Origin: Planctomycetota bacterium
GTDB taxonomy: Bacteria > Planctomycetota > Planctomycetia > Pirellulales > Pirellulaceae
DNA length: 6,771 bases
NCBI GenBank assembly: GCA_024274855.1
Contig: JAJSAJ010000689.1
Coordinates: 1-6,771, forward strand
Direction of reading: 5' to 3'
Positions 1-4,933 of the stretch are shown piece after piece (position 1 is the stretch's first letter; each line of letters begins with the position of its first letter). The position numbers and the translations under genes are program-made. The notes below the pieces were generated by a model. The model made no database searches. It had not been told where the DNA came from and saw nothing but the letters and a program-made list of their open reading frames with translations.

Positions 1-1406
1 AGGGTGATGTCAGCATCGGCTTCCGGCCCGAGATGGCCCTTGTTTTTCAAGCCGAGAATTCTGGCCGGAGCCGCTCGCGTGATGATGCAGATTTCGTTCA
101 ACGTGTATTGACGATCCAAGTCGGCCAGGCTGCATCGCTTGACCACGTCGGGATGGACTGTTTTCAAAACGTCGTGCCGATAGGTTCGGTCCATCAACAG
201 GCGGATAATTTCCGGATACGACGTGAATGACGCTCCGTTCGGATGGTCCGTGCTCATCGCCACTCGCCACGGATCCTCCATCAACAGATACCATTCAAGG
301 CCGATTGCCCATTGAATGGTATGAATCAGGCTCTTGTTGCGGTACTGGATCGGCGCGATACCGCATCCCGATTCCAACTCGATGTCGCAGCTGAACCACT
401 TTGTGCCGTAGATATTATGCAAGTAGTAACCGAGCGGTCCGTCGCCGGTCATGCTGGTTGTATCACCAAACATCACTTGCCCAACGTCGACGGTGATATT
501 GTCGTGTTGATTTACATAGTCAACCAACGGCTGGACTTGTGAGTTGAAGGACGTTTCGTCTTCATCGCCACCTCCGTAGCTGTGAAATTGGATATGCGTG
601 ACATGGCCCCGATGGCCTTCCAACGCTCGGAAGGTTTCTAGCGTTGTTCGCCAGTTCCCAGGCAGTCCCAGATTGTTGCAGTGGATGTGGACGCCATGCG
701 GGAGGCGGATCGCGTCGGCAGCTTCCGCCGTCTTGCGGATAATCTGTCTTGGGGTGACGTCATAGGGCGATACCGAATCATCGATTCCGCTGACGTTTCC
801 GGCCGCGCGATGCTTCCAGACTTCGACGCCACCCGGATTGACCAACTTGATGGCATAGGCTTTGGCCGCAGTCAGGATCCATGCGACGAACGCCGTCAGT
901 TGCTCATCATCCTTCCGGCTGATCGCTCGCATCGCATAGTGATTATTGCCCAGCAGGATGAAGAATCCTTTGTCGATACAAGGGGTGTCTTCGAATTCTT
1001 CGTGAGCATGGCGAGCGGCCAGCGGGGGCACGGCGGCGTCGAAGGCTGTCGTATAGCCCAGTCCGGCGTATGCATATCCCGTGGCAAATGTGCTCGGTAC
1101 ACTTCCCATGGTTCCACTGTGCGTGCAATGCGTGCGGCGGACAGGCGTTTGATATCTCTTGTCTTCGGGCCGCATTTTGCGCGCCATGTTGACTTTGGGG
1201 CCGGCAATATGAGCATGCATGTCGACACCACCAGGCATCACAATCAAACCGGTTGCGTCGATAGTCTTGACTGTGTACTGGGTGGAGTCGGTCGGGGCAG
1301 GAACAATCTTCCCACCACGAATCCACAGATCGCCAATCTGGCCGTCAACACCGTTAGCTGGGTCGTAAATGCAGCCGCCGGAGATCTTCAGCAGGGAATC
1401 GGGCAT
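1..1406 (-). CDS. fhcA: Formylmethanofuran dehydrogenase / formyltransferase-hydrolase complex subunit A (3' end outside window)
   Basis: This is the amidohydrolase subunit of the Fhc/Fwd complex. It interconverts formyl-methanofuran (methylofuran in bacteria) and formate in the H4MPT-linked C1 pathway, in the cytoplasm. The frame is open from the ATG to the window edge, giving 468 whole codons. The family is usually about 550 residues, so roughly the last 80-90 lie outside. Visible motifs are the metal-binding HxH in VDMHAHIAG (H64, H66), the lysine in YAIKLVNPGG (K187, carboxylated in the archaeal enzyme), HIH (H240, H242), THIQFHSYG (H271, H275), FGDTTSMTGDGPLGYY near 313-328, CDIELESGCG near 340-349, and STDHPNG (D387). 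These match the dizinc-centre ligands of archaeal FwdA by order and spacing. The start is the ATG at 1406, four bases after GGTGGA (1416-1411). An in-frame TAG at 1469-1467 bounds the frame; GTG 1415 and GTG 1460 are weaker alternatives. It has the same orientation as fhcB but is separated from it by two plus-strand genes. Confidence 0.95.
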   Translation of the reverse strand, partial: MPDSLLKISGGCIYDPANGVDGQIGDLWIRGGKIVPAPTDSTQYTVKTIDATGLIVMPGGVDMHAHIAGPKVNMARKMRPEDKRYQTPVRRTHCTHSGTMGSVPSTFATGYAYAGLGYTTAFDAAVPPLAARHAHEEFEDTPCIDKGFFILLGNNHYAMRAISRKDDEQLTAFVAWILTAAKAYAIKLVNPGGVEVWKHRAAGNVSGIDDSVSPYDVTPRQIIRKTAEAADAIRLPHGVHIHCNNLGLPGNWRTTLETFRALEGHRGHVTHIQFHSYGGGDEDETSFNSQVQPLVDYVNQHDNITVDVGQVMFGDTTSMTGDGPLGYYLHNIYGTKWFSCDIELESGCGIAPIQYRNKSLIHTIQWAIGLEWYLLMEDPWRVAMSTDHPNGASFTSYPEIIRLLMDRTYRHDVLKTVHPDVVKRCSLADLDRQYTLNEICIITRAAPARILGLKNKGHLGPEADADIT

Positions 1407-1892
1407 TTTGTCCACCAGAGTCTTGAAGAATAACGGATGCCAAAACAGAGCGATTGCCACCGCTCCCTATCATGCAGAGAATCGTCCCCGGCCACAAGCG
1501 GGCGTTGCCTAGAGCAGGTTGTTTTGACGCGGCTTGCGACCGGCGAATCGCGTCACGCTCGCTGGTTAAGATCGAAACCTGGCAACTTGCCTCGTGGACC
1601 GGTATGATGTAGCGAACGTCGACGGTTTGAGTCGCCGGTTGTGACGCGTACACGCGGCGCGCACATGCTTGGGTGGCGATCAAGGAAAGTGGTTCGGTGG
1701 GCCGAAGAAGGACCCGTCCAAGGGTGGCAATGCGGCACCGCGCATGCGAGGGCGGTAGCTCGATCCTGGTTGATGGCTCGGTGAGTTGCGTGAGCCGTGG
1801 GCAGATGTGTTTTCCACAGCTTTGGCCAGCAACCCGTCAGGGAGTCTGAAGTCTGACATTTTGCGGGCGAAACCCGTCTTGGGAGTTTATCC
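1407..1892. other. Divergent intergenic region without a convincing gene
   Basis: This 486-nt gap lies between the divergently transcribed fhcA and DinB genes, so it should hold both promoters. I see no RNA gene and no reading frame with recognisable protein character. Open frames here (for example minus 1924-1553 and minus 1683-1354) are low-complexity, Arg/His-rich, match nothing I know and overlap the starts of the real genes. Small symmetric elements occur: CGCATGCG within 1740-1749, and a short CGGG/CCCG stem near 1864-1876 just before the DinB ribosome binding site. No strong sigma-70 promoter could be assigned. The segment of about 1720-1880 could be a dispersed repeat or a remnant, but that cannot be decided from one copy. 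Confidence 0.5.
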
Positions 1893-2399
1893 ATGTCGAT
1901 TATTCCTTCGGAACTTGCCTGCAAGCAGATCGAGTTTGCTCGCGACTACATGTTGAGTCTTGTCGAGACGATTCCCGATGCGGATTGGTTTCGACTGCCC
2001 TCAGGTGCCGTGACGCACGTGGCGTGGCAAGTCGGTCATCTGGCGATGGCCGAGTATGGGCTCTGCATGTTTCGTCAGCGGGGCCGGCGGACGGAGGATC
2101 TGGCATTGATGTCTGGAGTGTTTCGCAAACGATATAGTCGCGGTTCGACGCCGGATTCCGATCCGAAGAATCAGCCGGCACCGGCTGAGATTCGCCAAGT
2201 ATTGCATCGCGTCCATGAAAGCGCGATGCGTGAACTGGTGGCCTATTCCGAGTCGGACTTGCAGCAGCCTATCGATCAACCCTATGCGGTTTATGCCACG
2301 AGACTCGGTGCGTTGCTCTTTTGTTCGCATCACGAGATGATTCATGCCGGGCAGATCGGTTTACTTCGGCGATTGCTCGGGCTGGATCCGGTGCGTTGA
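1893..2399 (+). CDS. DinB-family (DinB/YfiT-like) putative metal-dependent protein
   Basis: The 168-residue product has the length and layout of a DinB/YfiT four-helix-bundle protein. The expected metal-binding histidine triad is visible: H49 in WQVGHL after the first helix, and H147 and H151 in HHEMIHAGQ near the C-terminus, followed by the family-typical IGLLRRLLG. Family members include thiol-dependent transferases and metal-dependent hydrolases, so the substrate is unknown here. No signal peptide or membrane segment is seen, which suggests a cytoplasmic protein. The ATG at 1893 follows GGGAG (1881-1885) with a 7-nt spacer, a good ribosome binding site. It lies 67 nt upstream of the broken TPR gene on the same strand and is divergent from fhcA. 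Nothing in the sequence ties it functionally to the C1 genes, and it looks like an unrelated gene placed between fhcA and fhcB. Confidence 0.85.
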   Translation: MSIIPSELACKQIEFARDYMLSLVETIPDADWFRLPSGAVTHVAWQVGHLAMAEYGLCMFRQRGRRTEDLALMSGVFRKRYSRGSTPDSDPKNQPAPAEIRQVLHRVHESAMRELVAYSESDLQQPIDQPYAVYATRLGALLFCSHHEMIHAGQIGLLRRLLGLDPVR

Positions 2400-2454
2400 A
2401 CTTGCCATGGCCGTCTATCGGACGGTTGTGTGTTGCGCTGTCGTAACCCGTATT

Positions 2455-2460
2455 GGAGGA
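2455..2460 (+). promoter_or_regulatory. Strong Shine-Dalgarno site deciding the GTG start of the TPR gene
   Basis: GGAGGA sits 6 nt before GTG 2467, which opens directly into a signal peptide. The spacing is ideal for the GTG and too long (12 nt) for the ATG at 2473. The site shows that translation is set up for the signal-peptide frame, not the TPR frame, which supports the frameshift reading of this gene. Confidence 0.7.
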
Positions 2461-2466
2461 TCCGCC

Positions 2467-2878
2467 GTGCGAATGCCGCTTCTGCTAATTGTGTGTTTGG
2501 GATTTGGGCTGCCTGCACGAGCCGAGTCGCCACGAGTTACGGTCAGCCAGACGACCCTGGGAAGGACGAACTGATGTGCGGCAGTTGTACGGTCAAGTGT
2601 TGCACGCACTGGCCGACCAACAGCTGGCACAAGGCGATTTTGAAAAGGGAATTGAATACCTGGAACAGGCAATGGAGTATCCCGAGAATCTAGGCGTTGG
2701 CATGCCCCATGATCCGGATTTTTCGAAGGAGTACTTCAAGCTGGGGCTATGTCACCAGAATCTCGGGAACCAAAAGAAAGCACGGCAATACTTCCGAAAG
2801 GTGATCGAGCAACGGCGAACCAAGTCGGTGTGGTACCGTCGTGCGGAAGCGGCGCTTAAGGAAATCGATCGCCAATAA
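2467..2878 (+). pseudogene. Secreted TPR-repeat protein, apparently frameshifted
   Basis: Two reading frames appear to be pieces of one gene. The first starts at GTG 2467 behind a strong GGAGGA and encodes a clear signal peptide (hydrophobic MPLLLIVCLGFGLP, then ARA before ESP, cleavage expected after residue 19). It stops at TGA 2572-2574. The second, one base out of phase, is open through this point and ends at TAA 2878. It encodes two TPR-like helical pairs, roughly LYGQVLHALADQQLAQGDFE and KEYFKLGLCHQNLGNQKKAR, joined by EYPENLGVG. I recall that last motif from the ends of TPR proteins with a DUF5107 domain. Removing one base somewhere in 2540-2571, for example in CCC 2555-2557 or GGG 2559-2561, would give a continuous product of about 136 residues. 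It could be a true pseudogene, a sequencing error, or the tail of a once larger TPR protein. The TPR frame has only a poor TTG start of its own. Confidence 0.6.
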
Positions 2879-2890
2879 CATGCCGAAATT

Positions 2891-2982
2891 GGCCGGCGAT
2901 TGTCGATGTGGGAGGGCGAAGCTCCCGCTGAGCCGGGGCCGGCGATTGTTGGCGTGGGAGGACGAAGCTTCCACGGAGCCGG
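2891..2982. repeat. Tandem 46-bp hairpin repeat (two copies)
   Basis: Two adjacent 46-bp units (2891-2936 and 2937-2982) match at 39 of 46 positions. Each begins GGCCGGCGATTGT and ends GAGCCGG. Each contains a 7-bp stem with a 7-nt loop: 2908-2914 with 2922-2928, and 2954-2960 with 2968-2974. The units differ inside the stem but pairing is kept through G-T wobbles at different positions. The pair lies in the 177-nt gap between the convergent TPR gene and fhcB, so it may act as a bidirectional terminator or 3' mRNA-end structure. The plus-strand reading of unit 1 gives WEGEAPAEP, a peptide I recall as recurrent in spurious planctomycete ORFs, suggesting a dispersed REP-like family. Confidence 0.8.
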
Positions 2983-2991
2983 GACGTCCCG
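2980..2991. repeat. 12-bp perfect palindrome
   Basis: CGGGACGTCCCG is a perfect palindrome that starts at the end of the second 46-bp unit. It may be part of the same convergent-gene terminator region or simply a chance GC-rich palindrome. No T-tract follows on either strand, so it is not a classical intrinsic terminator. Confidence 0.4.
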
Positions 2992-3055
2992 AGGATATTT
3001 CGTTGTCGCGGCGCGCACTTCCAGATTCGGGACGCGCTCTCAGACAGCGCTGCGC

Positions 3056-4381
3056 TCATTGGTTGGCAATGATTTGGCGAACGTGTTGTTCGATTCCGGA
3101 AAGGATGTCGAAGTCGCTCGGGTGTGGTGATGTCAGAGCGGGACGCAGCGGAATAGGAATGTCATCCATGCGATAGACGGTTCCCGGCACGTTGATTCCG
3201 TAGGTTGCCACCGTGAACGCCACGGCCGCTCCACGGGTTGTTGGCGTCTCTTTGGGGTCCAAGGCGACGTATGGAATCGACCGAAGATGCTCGCGCGCCG
3301 ATTCTGAAAAATTCGCCATCGGATCACTGGCCAGGATCATTGCCGCGTCGGCTTCACGCCGGGCCAACAGATCGGATGCTGTATACTCACCGGGATTGAA
3401 TCGTGGGTAGCCGCGGCAGAGATTGACACCGAAAGGGTAGCCGGTGCGCCAAGTAACGACATTGTCGGCGCCGGTCACATTTCCGTGACCTCGGTTCGGC
3501 TTGCAGGCGAATCGTGTGAATTGGTTCAGGTCGCGGGTCAATGCCAACAGGGCTTCCGTATTTGCGTGTTTGCCTCGAGTCATGGTCAGGCCCATGCCGA
3601 AGAAGATTACGCCGAATTTGGCTTGTTTCATTTGGGCTGCCAGATCTTGCCAGATTTTCAGGGGTTGCCCCGTTTGTTGAAGGACGTCTTCTGGATCCAA
3701 CTGAATGCCGGCGACAAGTGCCCGAAGTGTCCAAAGTGCTTCAAAATCACAGCGTGGTTTGACGGCAATGAACTGGTCGGCTGCCTTAGCCGACTTTGTC
3801 TTGCGTACGTCGAGGACAATGCAAGTCCGGTCTTTGCGCCCGTTGGGAAGAAACATGCCTTTGGGCATCAGGCTATACCGTGTGAAATGCCTGGGATGAC
3901 TCTCCGCCGGATTGGCACCCCAGAAGATAATCAAATCACCTCGGTTGCGGACTTCGCCGAGTGAGCAGGTCACTTCGCCGACACCCTGCAGGGCCATGCC
4001 CGATGGTCCGTGGCAGACACTGGACGTTGAATCGAGATTGCTGCCGATCCAATCGGCAATCGCCACTGCGACACGCTGCGATTCGCTGGTCGTGTCGCTC
4101 AGGCCGTAGATCAAAGGATAGCGAGCATCCGTCAGCAACTCCGCGGCACGTCGGATGCCGTCTTCCACGGATGCGGGTTTCTGGTCGATCAGACAAGATG
4201 GACGATCGTCAGCGGCATGATTCAGGAACCATGCCGTACCGAGCGCACAGGCTCGCTTCGCTTTGACAATCCGGTTCCCCTCGACGTGGATGTCAATGTC
4301 GTCACAGACACATCCGCAAAACGTACACGTTGCATCACGGATGATTGTCGGGGTTGGCGAGTCGCTTTCCGGTACGTTCAT
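3056..4381 (-). CDS. fhcB: Formylmethanofuran dehydrogenase / Fhc complex subunit B with redox-type ligands retained
   Basis: This 441-residue protein belongs to the molybdopterin-oxidoreductase-like B subunit family (FwdB/FmdB/FhcB), partner of FhcA. The N-terminus has CTFCGCVCDD (C19, C22, C24, C26) and a later C45 in KRACALG, the arrangement expected for a [4Fe-4S] cluster. STSSVCHGPSG places C123-H124 where archaeal FwdB has its tungsten-ligating Cys and the neighbouring His. Other family signatures are WGANPAESHPRHFTRYS (154-170, pterin-binding region) and KPNRGHGNVTGADNV (294-308), whose R297 may be the active-site Arg. The length is normal. The ATG at 4381 has GAGGTG four bases upstream and lies 20 nt after the fwdD stop, so the two are probably co-transcribed and co-translated. 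It ends in a gap shared with the convergent TPR gene. In Methylorubrum extorquens the homologue is described as lacking redox cofactors, whereas these residues suggest this one may still bind them. Confidence 0.93.
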   Translation of the reverse strand: MNVPESDSPTPTIIRDATCTFCGCVCDDIDIHVEGNRIVKAKRACALGTAWFLNHAADDRPSCLIDQKPASVEDGIRRAAELLTDARYPLIYGLSDTTSESQRVAVAIADWIGSNLDSTSSVCHGPSGMALQGVGEVTCSLGEVRNRGDLIIFWGANPAESHPRHFTRYSLMPKGMFLPNGRKDRTCIVLDVRKTKSAKAADQFIAVKPRCDFEALWTLRALVAGIQLDPEDVLQQTGQPLKIWQDLAAQMKQAKFGVIFFGMGLTMTRGKHANTEALLALTRDLNQFTRFACKPNRGHGNVTGADNVVTWRTGYPFGVNLCRGYPRFNPGEYTASDLLARREADAAMILASDPMANFSESAREHLRSIPYVALDPKETPTTRGAAVAFTVATYGINVPGTVYRMDDIPIPLRPALTSPHPSDFDILSGIEQHVRQIIANQ

Positions 4382-4387
4382 GAAACA

Positions 4388-4399
4388 CCTCGATCGAGG
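4388..4399. promoter_or_regulatory. 12-bp palindrome overlapping the fhcB ribosome binding site
   Basis: CCTCGATCGAGG is a perfect palindrome within the 20-nt fwdD-fhcB spacer. On the minus strand its second half supplies most of the GAGGTG Shine-Dalgarno sequence for fhcB. A weak 4-bp stem with a GATC loop could partly mask the site, so fhcB translation might be coupled to ribosomes finishing fwdD. The palindrome is seen; the coupling is inference. Confidence 0.4.
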
Positions 4400-4401
4400 A
4401 C

Positions 4402-4734
4402 TTAAATACGGACATCAATTCCCTTGCTTGTGGGCATCCCCGATCCGTGGGTATCTTGTCCCATCAACTGACTGGACAGATCGCCATACGCGATGAACAA
4501 GAGGCCGGATGGAAGCTCGCCCGGTTTGGCCGCCGCCACGGTCGTTTCGACCTGTCCAGATGGGCTGATGATCCTCACTCGATCGTTATTGGCCAGTCCC
4601 AGTCGCTGCATGTCCTCAGGTGCCATGCAAAGCGCGTGGATTTCGTCCTGGTACATTTGGCCGAACTTGCCTTCACTGATGCCTCGTCCTTGTCGCAGAG
4701 TTCGACCGGGAATCAGAATAAATAGTTCAGGCAT
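4402..4734 (-). CDS. fwdD: FwdD-like molybdopterin-dinucleotide-binding subunit
   Basis: This 110-residue protein matches the small D subunit of formylmethanofuran dehydrogenase, a double-psi barrel corresponding to the C-terminal pterin-dinucleotide-binding domain of larger Mo/W oxidoreductases. Recognisable segments are GRTLRQGRGISEGKF (10-24), LCMAPEDMQRLGLANNDRVRI (35-55, the typical barrel core), GLLFIAYGD (77-85) and DTHGSGMPTSKGI (94-106), the family-characteristic C-terminal loop. In archaea this subunit works with FwdB to hold the bis-MGD tungsten or molybdenum cofactor. The known Methylorubrum fhcCDAB cluster has no such gene, so its presence just upstream of fhcB (20-nt spacing) argues for a cofactor-containing FhcB here. 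The ATG at 4734 is the first usable start. The upstream SD is weak (GAGTG about 10 nt away), and no in-frame ATG or GTG occurs in the codons just before it. Confidence 0.88.
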   Translation of the reverse strand: MPELFILIPGRTLRQGRGISEGKFGQMYQDEIHALCMAPEDMQRLGLANNDRVRIISPSGQVETTVAAAKPGELPSGLLFIAYGDLSSQLMGQDTHGSGMPTSKGIDVRI

Positions 4735-4798
4735 CGATTCGACACTCGTGTTTTCCGAGGAACTGACCGAACGTGGCCCACCGCCACAACCAAATTGT

Positions 4799-4854
4799 TG
4801 AACGGACGTGGGCGTCCGTTCATTCGTTCACTCGACGGACGCGGGCGTCCGTCG
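4799..4854. repeat. Twin tandem hairpins between aor and fwdD
   Basis: Two inverted repeats of the same type sit 10 nt apart. The first (4799-4822) has a perfect 10-bp stem around TGGG; the second (4833-4854) has a perfect 9-bp stem around CGGG. Both share the core ACGGACG-NGGG-CGTCCGT. They lie within the 199-nt aor-fwdD gap. They could be REP-like repeats, an RNA-processing or mRNA-stabilising element after aor, or an attenuator before fwdD. No T-run follows on the minus strand, so simple intrinsic termination is less likely. Confidence 0.85.
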
Positions 4855-4933
4855 GACAACAAGACGGAAACGTACTTCGCCCATGTTGCCAATTTAGGGT
4901 TGGGGGCCCTGTATGTCCAGACGGAGTTCATGG

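Noticed and set aside
681..1433. A 250-codon open frame on the plus strand
   Set aside because: It is entirely antisense to most of the fhcA sequence in this window, whose minus-strand frame carries clear conserved motifs; the plus-strand product has no recognisable features.
1469..1497. Possible fhcA promoter on the minus strand (TTGTGG, 17-nt spacer, CATGAT)
   Set aside because: Only three and four of six bases match the sigma-70 consensus; such matches are expected by chance and planctomycete promoters are poorly defined.
1553..1924. Minus-strand 123-codon frame in the fhcA-DinB gap
   Set aside because: Composition is Arg/His/Thr-rich with no domain, it overlaps the start of the DinB gene antisense, and no good ribosome binding site was seen.
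2540..2580. Programmed ribosomal frameshifting in the TPR gene
   Set aside because: The stop context (AAC TGA) is not a known slippery site, and no upstream SD-like stimulator of the prfB kind is placed near it; a simple indel is more economical.
2891..2982. CRISPR-like array
   Set aside because: There are only two adjacent copies with no spacers between them and internal hairpins, so it is a tandem REP-like repeat.
2900..3130. Plus-strand frame containing WEGEAPAEP
   Set aside because: The peptide comes from the 46-bp repeat and the frame then runs antisense into fhcB; the repeat, not a protein, is the real feature.
3485..3964. A 159-codon plus-strand frame
   Set aside because: It is antisense to fhcB, which is strongly supported by its motifs and family length.
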